64,000 bases of DNA from assembly GCA_038049695.1 (NCBI GenBank), contig CP142452.1, forward strand, positions 52,162,501-52,226,500. Direction: 5' to 3'. Shown one piece after another: positions 39,537 through 52,360 of this stretch. Source of the stretch: Cinnamomum chago (lineage: Eukaryota; Streptophyta; Magnoliopsida; Laurales; Lauraceae). The position numbers and the translations under genes are program-made. The first letter of the stretch is position 1; each line of letters begins with the position of its first letter. The notes below the pieces were generated by a model that saw only the letters and a program-made list of their open reading frames with translations, did not search any database and had not been told where the DNA came from.

Positions 39537-40961
39537 TTAAGTTTTATTACTTGTTCTTAATCATTGGATACATGTTCGCACATATGCTTCTTGTCACATT
39601 TCTATTGATTTCGAAATGCATATGAATTGGTTTTTCTCTCTTGTTAAATCTCTTGGAACTCTTGGGAATGTATGCATTTTATTTAGTCAAGTTTGTTCAT
39701 ATGGTTTTATAAGGAATGAGGTTGGATTGGCTATTCATGGTTATGTTATAAGTTACATTGACTTGAATTGATACTCATTTAAAGAGGTGTTTGAATTTAA
39801 TTGTTCATTAGAGTTCAATGAGGATTTGAAGTGATTTTGGAAGAGAAATGCAAGTGGATGGTTTGAATGTTATTAAGTTTTATGAGAAAATCTTAAGTTT
39901 TATTACTTGTTCTTGATCATTGGATACATGTTTGCACATATGCATCTTGTCACTTTTCTATTGATTTCGAAATGCATATGAATTGGTTTTTCTCTCTTGT
40001 TAAATCTCTTGGAACTCTTGGGAATGTATGCATTTTATTTAGTCAAGTTTGTTCATATGGTTTTATAAGGAATGAGGTTGGATTGGCTATTCATGGTTAT
40101 GTTATAAGTCACATTGACTTGAATTGATACTCATTTAAAGAGGTGTTTGAATTTAATTGTTCATTAGAGTTTAATGAGGATTTGAAGTGATTTTGGAAGA
40201 GAAATGCAAGTGGATGGTTTGAATGTTATTAAGTTTTATGAGAAAATCTTAAGTTTTATTACTTGTTCTTGATCATTGGATACATGTTTGCACATATGCT
40301 TCTTGTCACATTTCTATTGATTTCGAAATGCATATGAATTGGTTTTTCTATCTTGTTAAATCTCTTGGAACTCTTGGGAATGTATGCATTTTATTTAGTC
40401 AAGTTTGTTCATATGGTTTTATAAGGAATGAGGTTGGATTGGCTATTCATGGTTATGTTATAAGTCACATTGACTTGAATTGATACTCATTTAAAGAGGT
40501 GTTTGAATTTAATTGTTCATTGGAGTTTAATGAGGATTTGAAGTGATTTTGGAAGAGAAATGCAAGTGGATGGTTTGAATGTTATTAAAACTTTATGAGA
40601 AACTCTTAAGTTTTATTACTTGTTCTTGATCATTGGATACATGTTTGCACATATGCTTCTTGTCACATTTCTATTGATTTCGAAATGCATATGAATTGGT
40701 TTTTCTCTCTTGTTAAATCTCTTGGAACTCTTGGGAATGTATGCATTTTATTTAGTCAAGTTTGTTCATATGGTTTTATAAGGGATGAGGTTGGATTGGC
40801 TATTCATGGTTATGTTATAAGTCACATTGACTTGAATTGATACTCATTTAAAGAGGTGTTTGAATTTAATTGTTCATTGGAGTTTAATGAGGATTTGAAG
40901 TGATTTTGGAAGACAAATGCAGGTGGATGGTTTGAATGTTATTAAGTTTTATGAGAAAATC
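39537..40961 (+). repeat. 4-monomer sub-repeat inside the 8.9-kb unit (M112-M115)
   Basis: Order: ATGTTCGC, GCATCTTG with TTAGAGTTTAATG, CTATCTTG ending GAGAAACTC, GGGATGAGG with GACAAATGCAGG. Length 1425 bp. The following M116-M118 (40962-42030) repeat the first three, with GATCCTTGG in M116. The same arrangement is at 48086-49510 and 49511-50579 in copy 2 of the larger unit. Confidence 0.82.
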
Positions 40962-43900
40962 TTAAGTTTTATTACTTGTTCTTGATCCTTGGATACATGT
41001 TCGCACATATGCTTCTTGTCACATTTCTATTGATTTCGAAATGCATATGAATTGGTTTTTCTCTCTTGTTAAATCTCTTGGAACTCTTGGGAATGTATGC
41101 ATTTTATTTAGTCAAGTTTGTTCATATGGTTTTATAAGGAATGAGGTTGGATTGGCTATTCATGGTTATGTTATAAGTTACATTGACTTGAATTGATACT
41201 CATTTAAAGAGGTGTTTGAATTTAATTGTTCATTAGAGTTCAATGAGGATTTGAAGTGATTTTGGAAGAGAAATGCAAGTGGATGGTTTGAATGTTATTA
41301 AGTTTTATGAGAAAATCTTAAGTTTTATTACTTGTTCTTGATCATTGGATACATGTTTGCACATATGCATCTTGTCACTTTTCTATTGATTTCGAAATGC
41401 ATATGAATTGGTTTTTCTCTCTTGTTAAATCTCTTGGAACTCTTGGGAATGTATGCATTTTATTTAGTCAAGTTTGTTCATATGGTTTTATAAGGAATGA
41501 GGTTGGATTGGCTATTCATGGTTATGTTATAAGTCACATTGACTTGAATTGATACTCATTTAAAGAGGTGTTTGAATTTAATTGTTCATTAGAGTTTAAT
41601 GAGGATTTGAAGTGATTTTGGAAGAGAAATGCAAGTGGATGGTTTGAATGTTATTAAGTTTTATGAGAAAATCTTAAGTTTTATTACTTGTTCTTGATCA
41701 TTGGATACATGTTTGCACATATGCTTCTTGTCACATTTCTATTGATTTCGAAATGCATATGAATTGGTTTTTCTATCTTGTTAAATCTCTTGGAACTCTT
41801 GGGAATGTATGCATTTTATTTAGTCAAGTTTGTTCATATGGTTTTATAAGGAATGAGGTTGGATTGGCTATTCATGGTTATGTTATAAGTCACATTGACT
41901 TGAATTGATACTCATTTAAAGAGGTGTTTGAATTTAATTGTTCATTGGAGTTTAATGAGGATTTGAAGTGATTTTGGAAGAGAAATGCAAGTGGATGGTT
42001 TGAATGTTACTAAAACTTTATGAGAAACTCTTAAGTTTTATTACTTGTTCTTGATCATTGGATACATGTTTGCACATATGCATCTTGTCACTTTTCTATT
42101 GATTTCGAAATGCATATGAATTGGTTTTTCTCTCTTGTTAAATCTCTTGGAACTCTTGGGAATGTATGCATTTTATTTAGTCAAGTTTGTTCATATGGTT
42201 TTATAAGGAATGAGGTTGGATTGGCTATTCATGGTTATGTTATAAGTCACATTGACTTGAAATGAAACTCATTTGAAGAGGTGTTTGAATTTAATTGTTC
42301 ATTGGAGTTTAATGAGGATTTGAAGTGATTTTGGAAGAGAAATGCAAGTGGATGGTTTGAATGTTATTAAAACTTTATGAGAAACTCTTAAGTTTTATTA
42401 CTTGTTCTTGATCGTTGGATACATGTTTGCACATATGCTTCTTGTCACATTTCTATTGATTTCGAAATGCATATGAATTGGTTTTTCTCTCTTGTTAAAT
42501 CTCTTGGAACTCTTGGGAATGTATGCATTTTATTTAGTCAAGTTTGTTCATATGGTTTTATAAGGAATGAGGTTGGATTGGCTATTCATGGTTATGTTAT
42601 AAGTCACATTGACTTGAATTGATACTCATTTAAAGAGGTGTTTGAATTTAATTGTTCATTGGAGTTTAATGAGGATTTGAAGTGATTTTGGAAGACAAAT
42701 GCAAGTAGATGGTTTGAATGTTATTAAGTTTTATGAGAAAATCTTAAGTTTTATTACTTGTTCTTGATCATTGGATACATGTTTGTACATATGCTTCTTG
42801 TCACATTTCTATTGATTTCGAAATGCATATGAATTGGTTTTTCTCTCTTGTTAAATCTCTTGGAACTCTTGGGAATGTATGCATTTTATTTAGTCAAGTT
42901 TGTTCATATGGTTATATAAGGAATGAGGTTAGATTGGCTATTCATGGTTATGTTATAAGTCACATTGACTTGAATTGATACTCATTTAAAGAGGTGTTTG
43001 AATTTAATTGTTCATTGGAGTTTAATGAGGATTTGAAGTGATTTTGGAAGAGAAATGCAGGTGGATGGTTTGAATGTTATTAAGTTTTATGAGAAAATCT
43101 TAAGTTTTATTACTTGTTCTTGATCATTGGATACATGTTTGCACATATGCTTCTTGTCACATTTCTATTGATTTCGAAATGCATATGAATTGGTTTTTCT
43201 CTCTTGTTAAATCTCTTGGAACTCTTGGGAATGTATGCATTTTATTTAGTCAAGTTTGTTCATATGGTTTTATAAGGAATGAGGTTGGATTGGCTATTCA
43301 TGGTTATGTTATAAGTCACATTGACTTGAATTGATACTCATTTAAAGAGGTGTTTGAATTTAATTGTTCATTGGAGTTTAATGAGGATTTGAAGTGATTT
43401 TGGAAGAGAAATGCAAGTGGATGGTTTGAATGTTATTAAGTTTTATGAGAAAATCTTAAGTTTTATTACTTGTTCTTGATCGTTGGATACATGTTTGCAC
43501 ATATGCTTCTTGTCACATTTCTATTGATTTCGAAAAGCATATGAATTGGTTTTTCTCTCTTGTTAAATCTCTTGGAACTCTTGGGAATGTATGCATTTTA
43601 TTTAGTCAAGTTTGTTCATATGGTTTTATAAGGAATGAGGTTGGATTGGCTATTCATAGTTATGTTATAAGTCACATTGACTTGAATTGATACTCATTTA
43701 AAGAGGTGTTTGAATTTAATTGTTCATTGGAGTTTAATGAGGATTTGAAGTGATTTTGGAAGACAAATGCAAGTGGATGGTTTGAATGTTATTAAGTTTT
43801 ATGAGAAAATCTTAAGTTTTATTACTTGTTCTTGATCATTGGATACATGTTTGCACATATGCTTCGTGTCACATTTCTATTGATTTCGAAATGCATATGA

Positions 43901-46303
43901 ATTGGTTTTTCTCTCTTGTTAAATCTCTTGGAACTCTTGGGAATGTATGCATTTTATTTAGTCAAGTTTGTTCATATGGTTTTATAAGGAATGAGGTTGG
44001 ATTGGCTATTCATGGTTATGTTATAAGTCACATTGACTTGAATTGATACTCATTTAAAGAGGTGTTTGAATTTAATTGTTCATTGGAGTTTAATGAGGAT
44101 TTGAAGTGATTTTGGAAGAGAAATGCAAGTGGATGGTTTGAATGTTATTAAGTTTTATGAGAAAATCTTAAGTTTTATTACTTGTTCTTGATCATTGGAT
44201 ACATGTTTGCACATATGCTTCTTGTCACATTTCTATTGATTTCGAAATGCATATGAATTGGTTTTTCTCTCTTGTTAAATCTCTTGGAACTCTTGGGAAT
44301 GTATGCATTTTATTTAGTCAAGTTTGTTCATATGGTTTTATAAGGAATGAGGTTGGATTGGCTATTCATGGTTATGTTATAAGTCACATTGACTTGAATT
44401 GATACTCATTTAAAGAGGTGTTTGAATTTAATTGTTCATTGGAGTTTAATGAGGATTTGAAGTGATTTTGGAAGAGAAATGCAGGTGGATGGTTTGAATG
44501 TTATTAAGTTTTATGAGAAAATCTTAAGTTTTATTACTTGTTCTTGATCATTGGATACATGTTTGCACATATGCTTCTTGTCACATTTCTATTGATTTCG
44601 AAATGCATATGAATTGGTTTTTCTCTCTTGTTAAATCTCTTGGAACTCTTGGGAATGTATGCATTTTATTTAGTCAAGTTTGTTCATATGGTTTTATAAG
44701 GAATGAGGTTGGATTGGCTATTCATGGTTATGTTATAAGTCACATTGACTTGAAATGAAACTCATTTGAAGAGGTGTTTGAATTTAATTGTTCATTGGAG
44801 TTTAATGAGGATTTGAAGTGATTTTGGAAGAGAAATGCAAGTTGATGGTTTGAATGTTATTAAGTTTTATGAGAAAATCTTAAGTTTTATTACTTGTTCT
44901 TGATCGTTGGATACATGTTTGCACATATGCTTCTTGTCACATTTCTATTGATTTCGAAATGCATATGAATTGGTTTTTCTCTCTTGTTAAATCTCTTGGA
45001 ACTCTTGGGAATGTATGCATTTTATTTAGTCAAGTTTGTTCATATGGTTTTATAAGGAATGAGGTTGGATTGGCTATTCATGGTTATGTTATAAGTCACA
45101 TTGACTTGAATTGATACTCATTTAAAGAGGTGTTTGAATTTAATTGTTCATTGGAGTTTAATGAGGATTTGAAGTGATTTTGGAAGAGAAATGCAAGTGG
45201 ATGGTTTGAATGTTATTAAGTTTTATGAGAAAATCTTAAGTTTTATTACTTGTTCTTGATCGTTGGATACATGTTTGCACATATGCTTCTTGTCACATTT
45301 CTATTGATTTCGAAAAGCATATGAATTGGTTTTTCTCTCTTGTTAAATCTCTTGGAACTCTTGGGAATGTATGCATTTTATTTAGTCAAGTTTGTTCATA
45401 TGGTTTTATAAGGAATGAGGTTGGATTGGCTATTCATAGTTATGTTATAAGTCACATTGACTTGAATTGATACTCATTTAAAGAGGTGTTTGAATTTAAT
45501 TGTTCATTGGAGTTTAATGAGGATTTGAAGTGATTTTGGAAGACAAATGCAAGTGGATGGTTTGAATGTTATTAAGTTTTATGAGAAAATCTTAAGTTTT
45601 ATTACTTGTTCTTGATCATTGGATACATGTTTGCACATATGCTTCGTGTCACATTTCTATTGATTTCGAAATGCATATGAATTGGTTTTTCTCTCTTGTT
45701 AAATCTCTTGGAACTCTTGGGAATGTATGCATTTTATTTAGTCAAGTTTGTTCATATGGTTTTATAAGGAATGAGGTTGGATTGGCTATTCATGGTTATG
45801 TTATAAGTCACATTGACTTGAATTGATACTCATTTAAAGAGGTGTTTGAATTTAATTGTTCATTGGAGTTTAATGAGGATTTGAAGTGATTTTGGAAGAG
45901 AAATGCAAGTGGATGGTTTGAATGTTATTAAGTTTTATGAGAAAATCTTAAGTTTTATTACTTGTTCTTGATCGTTGGATACATGTTTGCACATATGCTT
46001 CTTGTCACATTTCTATTGATTTCGAAATGCATATGAATTGGTTTTTCTCTCTTGTTAAATCTCTTGGAACTCTTGGGAATGTATGCATTTTATTTAGTCA
46101 AGTTTGTTCATATGGTTTTATAAGGAATGAGGTTGGATTGGCTATTCATGGTTATGTTATAAGTCACATTGACTTGAATTGATACTCATTTAAAGAGGTG
46201 TTTGAATTTAATTGTTCATTGGAGTTTAATGAGGATTTGAAGTGATTTTGGAAGAGAAATGCAGGTGGATGGTTTGAATGTTATTAAGTTTTATGAGAAA
46301 ATC

Positions 46304-46659
46304 TTAAGTTTTATTACTTGTTCTTGATCATTGGATACATGTTTGCACATATGCTTCTTGTCACATTTCTATTGATTTCGAAATGCATATGAATTGGTTT
46401 TTCTCTCTTGTTAAATCTCTTGGAACTCTTGGGAATGTATGCATTTTATTTAGTCAAGTTTGTTCATATGGTTTTATAAGGAATGAGGTTGGATTGGCTA
46501 TTCATGGTTATGTTATAAGTCACATTGACTTGAATTGATACTCATTTAAAGAGGTGTTTGAATTTAATTGTTCATTGGAGTTTAATGAGGATTTGAAGTG
46601 ATTTTGGAAGAGAAATGCAAGTGGATGGTTTGAATGTTATTAAGTTTTATGAGAAAATC
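46304..46659 (+). repeat. Single fused monomer M131 in place of two
   Basis: At the matching place in copy 1 there are two monomers: M106 (37399, A at 27, AAATGAAAC, AAGTTGATGG) and M107 (37755, G at 27, plain back). Here only one is found. It has A at 27, like M106, and GAATTGATACTC with AAGTGGATGG, like M107. This is what a recombination within the monomer between the two neighbours would leave, and it accounts for the 356-bp shortfall of copy 2. A plain A-type monomer from elsewhere could look the same. Confidence 0.7.
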
Positions 46660-47372
46660 TTAAGTTTTATTACTTGTTCTTGATCATTGGATACATGTTT
46701 GCACATATGCTTCTTGTCACATTTCTATTGATTTTGGAAATGCATATGAATTGGTTTTTCTCTCTTGTTAAATCTCTTGGAACTCTTGGGAATGTATGCA
46801 TTTTATTTAGTCAAGTTTGTTCATATGGTTTTATAAGGAATGAGGTTGGATTGGCTATTCATAGTTATGTTATAAGTCACATTGACTTGAATTGATACTC
46901 ATTTAAAGAGGTGTTTGAATTTAATTGTTCATTGGAGTTTAATGAGGATTTGAAGTGATTTTGGAAGACAAATGCAAGTGGATGGTTTGAATGTTATTAA
47001 GTTTTATGAGAAAATCTTAAGTTTTATTACTTGTTCTTGATCATTGGATACATGTTTGCACATATGCTTCTTGTCACATTTCTATTGATTTCGAAATGCA
47101 TATGAATTGGTTTTTCTCTCTTGTTAAATCTCTTGGAACTCTTGGGAATGTATGCATTTTATTTAGTCAAGTTTGTTCATATGGTTTTATAAGGAATGAG
47201 GTTGGATTGGCTATTCATGGTTATGTTATAAGTCACATTGACTTGAATTGATACTCATTTAAAGAGGTGTTTGAATTTAATTGTTCATTAGAGTTTAATG
47301 AGGATTTGAAGTGATTTTGGAAGAGAAATGCAGGTGGATGGTTTGAATGTTATTAAGTTTTATGAGAAAATC

Positions 47373-48085
47373 TTAAGTTTTATTACTTGTTCTTGATCAT
47401 TGGATCTATGTTTGCACATATGCTTCTTGTCACATTTCTATTGATTTCGAAATGCATATGAATTGGTTTTTCTCTCTTGTTAAATCTCTTGGAACTCTTG
47501 GGAATGTATGCATTTTATTTAGTCAAGTTTGTTCATAAGGTTTGATAAGGAATGAGGTTGGATTGGCTATTCATGGTTATGTTATAAGTCACATTGACTT
47601 GAATTGATACTCATTTAAAGAGGTGTTTGAATTTAATTGTTCATTGGAGTTTAATGAGGATTTGAAGTGATTTTGGAAGACAAATGCAAGTAGATGGTTT
47701 GAATGTTATTAAGTTTTATGAGAAAATCTTAAGTTTTATTACTTGTTCTTGATCATTGGATACATGTTTGTACATATGCTTCTTGTCACATTTCTATTGA
47801 TTTCGAAATGCATATGAATTGGTTTTTCTCTCTTGTTAAATCTCTTGGAACTCTTGGGAATGTATGCATTTTATTTAGTCAAGTTTGTTCATATGGTTAT
47901 ATAAGGAATGAGGTTAGATTGGCTATTCATGGTTATGTTATAAGTCACATTGACTTGAATTGATACTCATTTAAAGAGGTGTTTGAATTTAATTGTTCAT
48001 TGGAGTTTAATGAGGATTTGAAGTGATTTTGGAAGAGAAATGCAGGTGGATGGTTTGAATGTTATTAAAACTTTATGAGATAATC
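47373..48085 (+). repeat. Chimeric monomer pair M134-M135
   Basis: Second copy of the mosaic pair at 38824-39536, with the same front and back markers. The GGATATATG word has changed to GGATCTATG in M134. Its position in the order (after GCAGGTGG, before ATGTTCGC) is unchanged. Confidence 0.8.
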
Positions 48086-50579
48086 TTAAGTTTTATTACT
48101 TGTTCTTGATCATTGGATACATGTTCGCACATATGCTTCTTGTCACATTTCTATTGATTTCGAAATGCATATGAATTGGTTTTTCTCTCTTGTTAAATCT
48201 CTTGGAACTCTTGGGAATGTATGCATTTTATTTAGTCAAGTTTGTTCATATGGTTTTATAAGGAATGAGGTTGGATTGGCTATTCATGGTTATGTTATAA
48301 GTTACATTGACTTGAATTGATACTCATTTAAAGAGGTGTTTGAATTTAATTGTTCATTAGAGTTCAATGAGGATTTGAAGTGATTTTGGAAGAGAAATGC
48401 AAGTGGATGGTTTGAATGTTATTAAGTTTTATGAGAAAATCTTAAGTTTTATTACTTGTTCTTGATCATTGGATACATGTTTGCACATATGCATCTTGTC
48501 ACTTTTCTATTGATTTCGAAATGCATATGAATTGGTTTTTCTCTCTTGTTAAATCTCTTGGAACTCTTGGGAATGTATGCATTTTATTTAGTCAAGTTTG
48601 TTCATATGGTTTTATAAGGAATGAGGTTGGATTGGCTATTCATGGTTATGTTATAAGTCACATTGACTTGAATTGATACTCATTTAAAGAGGTGTTTGAA
48701 TTTAATTGTTCATTAGAGTTTAATGAGGATTTGAAGTGATTTTGGAAGAGAAATGCAAGTGGATGGTTTGAATGTTATTAAGTTTTATGAGAAAATCTTA
48801 AGTTTTATTACTTGTTCTTGATCATTGGATACATGTTTGCACATATGCTTCTTGTCACATTTCTATTGATTTCGAAATGCATATGAATTGGTTTTTCTAT
48901 CTTGTTAAATCTCTTGGAACTCTTGGGAATGTATGCATTTTATTTAGTCAAGTTTGTTCATATGGTTTTATAAGGAATGAGGTTGGATTGGCTATTCATG
49001 GTTATGTTATAAGTCACATTGACTTGAATTGATACTCATTTAAAGAGGTGTTTGAATTTAATTGTTCATTGGAGTTTAATGAGGATTTGAAGTGATTTTG
49101 GAAGAGAAATGCAAGTGGATGGTTTGAATGTTATTAAAACTTTATGAGAAACTCTTAAGTTTTATTACTTGTTCTTGATCATTGGATACATGTTTGCACA
49201 TATGCTTCTTGTCACATTTCTATTGATTTCGAAATGCATATGAATTGGTTTTTCTCTCTTGTTAAATCTCTTGGAACTCTTGGGAATGTATGCATTTTAT
49301 TTAGTCAAGTTTGTTCATATGGTTTTATAAGGGATGAGGTTGGATTGGCTATTCATGGTTATGTTATAAGTCACATTGACTTGAATTGATACTCATTTAA
49401 AGAGGTGTTTGAATTTAATTGTTCATTGGAGTTTAATGAGGATTTGAAGTGATTTTGGAAGACAAATGCAGGTGGATGGTTTGAATGTTATTAAGTTTTA
49501 TGAGAAAATCTTAAGTTTTATTACTTGTTCTTGATCCTTGGATACATGTTCGCACATATGCTTCTTGTCACATTTCTATTGATTTCGAAATGCATATGAA
49601 TTGGTTTTTCTCTCTTGTTAAATCTCTTGGAACTCTTGGGAATGTATGCATTTTATTTAGTCAAGTTTGTTCATATGGTTTTATAAGGAATGAGGTTGGA
49701 TTGGCTATTCATGGTTATGTTATAAGTTACATTGACTTGAATTGATACTCATTTAAAGAGGTGTTTAAATTTAATTGTTCATTAGAGTTCAATGAGGATT
49801 TGAAGTGATTTTGGAAGAGAAATGCAAGTGGATGGTTTGAATGTTATTAAGTTTTATGAGAAAATCTTAAGTTTTATTACTTGTTCTTGATCATTGGATA
49901 CATGTTTGCACATATGCATCTTGTCACTTTTCTATTGATTTCGAAATGCATATGAATTGGTTTTTCTCTCTTGTTAAATCTCTTGGAACTCTTGGGAATG
50001 TATGCATTTTATTTAGTCAAGTTTGTTCATATGGTTTTATAAGGAATGAGGTTGGATTGGCTATTCATGGTTATGTTATAAGTCACATTGACTTGAATTG
50101 ATACTCATTTAAAGAGGTGTTTGAATTTAATTGTTCATTAGAGTTTAATGAGGATTTGAAGTGATTTTGGAAGAGAAATGCAAGTGGATGGTTTGAATGT
50201 TATTAAGTTTTATGAGAAAATCTTAAGTTTTATTACTTGTTCTTGATCATTGGATACATGTTTGCACATATGCTTCTTGTCACATTTCTATTGATTTCGA
50301 AATGCATATGAATTGGTTTTTCTATCTTGTTAAATCTCTTGGAACTCTTGGGAATGTATGCATTTTATTTAGTCAAGTTTGTTCATATGGTTTTATAAGG
50401 AATGAGGTTGGATTGGCTATTCATGGTTATGTTATAAGTCACATTGACTTGAATTGATACTCATTTAAAGAGGTGTTTGAATTTAATTGTTCATTGGAGT
50501 TTAATGAGGATTTGAAGTGATTTTGGAAGAGAAATGCAAGTGGATGGTTTGAATGTTACTAAAACTTTATGAGAAACTC

Positions 50580-52360
50580 TTAAGTTTTATTACTTGTTCT
50601 TGATCATTGGATACATGTTTGCACATATGCATCTTGTCACTTTTCTATTGATTTCGAAATGCATATGAATTGGTTTTTCTCTCTTGTTAAATCTCTTGGA
50701 ACTCTTGGGAATGTATGCATTTTATTTAGTCAAGTTTGTTCATATGGTTTTATAAGGAATGAGGTTGGATTGGCTATTCATGGTTATGTTATAAGTCACA
50801 TTGACTTGAAATGAAACTCATTTGAAGAGGTGTTTGAATTTAATTGTTCATTGGAGTTTAATGAGGATTTGAAGTGATTTTGGAAGAGAAATGCAAGTGG
50901 ATGGTTTGAATGTTATTAAAACTTTATGAGAAACTCTTAAGTTTTATTACTTGTTCTTGATCGTTGGATACATGTTTGCACATATGCTTCTTGTCACATT
51001 TCTATTGATTTCGAAATGCATATGAATTGGTTTTTCTCTCTTGTTAAATCTCTTGGAACTCTTGGGAATGTATGCATTTTATTTAGTCAAGTTTGTTCAT
51101 ATGGTTTTATAAGGAATGAGGTTGGATTGGCTATTCATGGTTATGTTATAAGTCACATTGACTTGAATTGATACTCATTTAAAGAGGTGTTTGAATTTAA
51201 TTGTTCATTGGAGTTTAATGAGGATTTGAAGTGATTTTGGAAGACAAATGCAAGTAGATGGTTTGAATGTTATTAAGTTTTATGAGAAAATCTTAAGTTT
51301 TATTACTTGTTCTTGATCATTGGATACATGTTTGTACATATGCTTCTTGTCACATTTCTATTGATTTCGAAATGCATATGAATTGGTTTTTCTCTCTTGT
51401 TAAATCTCTTGGAACTCTTGGGAATGTATGCATTTTATTTAGTCAAGTTTGTTCATATGGTTATATAAGGAATGAGGTTAGATTGGCTATTCATGGTTAT
51501 GTTATAAGTCACATTGACTTGAATTGATACTCATTTAAAGAGGTGTTTGAATTTAATTGTTCATTGGAGTTTAATGAGGATTTGAAGTGATTTTGGAAGA
51601 GAAATGCAGGTGGATGGTTTGAATGTTATTAAGTTTTATGAGAAAATCTTAAGTTTTATTACTTGTTCTTGATCATTGGATACATGTTTGCACATATGCT
51701 TCTTGTCACATTTCTATTGATTTCGAAATGCATATGAATTGGTTTTTCTCTCTTGTTAAATCTCTTGGAACTCTTGGGAATGTATGCATTTTATTTAGTC
51801 AAGTTTGTTCATATGGTTTTATAAGGAATGAGGTTGGATTGGCTATTCATGGTTATGTTATAAGTCACATTGACTTGAATTGATACTCATTTAAAGAGGT
51901 GTTTGAATTTAATTGTTCATTGGAGTTTAATGAGGATTTGAAGTGATTTTGGAAGAGAAATGCAAGTGGATGGTTTGAATGTTATTAAGTTTTATGAGAA
52001 AATCTTAAGTTTTATTACTTGTTCTTGATCGTTGGATACATGTTTGCACATATGCTTCTTGTCACATTTCTATTGATTTCGAAAAGCATATGAATTGGTT
52101 TTTCTCTCTTGTTAAATCTCTTGGAACTCTTGGGAATGTATGCATTTTATTTAGTCAAGTTTGTTCATATGGTTTTATAAGGAATGAGGTTGGATTGGCT
52201 ATTCATAGTTATGTTATAAGTCACATTGACTTGAATTGATACTCATTTAAAGAGGTGTTTGAATTTAATTGTTCATTGGAGTTTAATGAGGATTTGAAGT
52301 GATTTTGGAAGACAAATGCAAGTGGATGGTTTGAATGTTATTAAGTTTTATGAGAAAATC
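50580..52360 (+). repeat. 8.9-kb higher-order unit, start of copy 3 (M143-M147)
   Basis: Five monomers repeat M94-M98 and M119-M123: GCATCTTG/AAATGAAAC, AAGTAGATGG, GTTTGTACAT, plain, AAAAGCATATG. The expected next monomer is the GCTTCGTG type; instead M148 at 52361 is the TTTTGGAAATGC type, so the unit breaks off here. Confidence 0.85.

Larger units (their letters stand above)
33126..42030 (+). repeat. 8.9-kb higher-order unit, copy 1 (M94-M118, 25 monomers)
   Basis: An 8905-bp block starting at the GCATCTTG/AAATGAAAC monomer. It contains the end of the third 9-monomer copy, the 5-monomer pair, a chimeric pair (M110-M111) and a 4-monomer repeat (M112-M115). It ends with M118, which has a private TTACTAAAACTTT. 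The next copy starts at 42031 and repeats it, rare changes included: GTTTGTACAT, CTATCTTG, GGGATGAGG, GATCCTTGG and TTACTAAAACTTT. Confidence 0.9.
42031..50579 (+). repeat. 8.9-kb higher-order unit, copy 2 (M119-M142, 24 monomers)
   Basis: This copy is 8549 bp, exactly 356 bp shorter than copy 1. The offset is 8905 bp up to M130 and 8549 bp after M132, so one monomer has gone at M131 (46304-46659). Other differences seen are single bases, for example GGATCTATG in M134, TTAGAGTTTAATG in M133 and GTTTAAAT in M140. Shared rare changes (GATCCTTGG in M116 and M140, TTACTAAAACTTT in M118 and M142) show common descent of the whole block. Confidence 0.9.

Noticed and set aside
42005-42015. TTACTAAAACTTT as a splice branch-point or regulatory site
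   Set aside because: One base change from the common TTATTAAAACTTT end; it is useful only as a marker linking M118 and M142.
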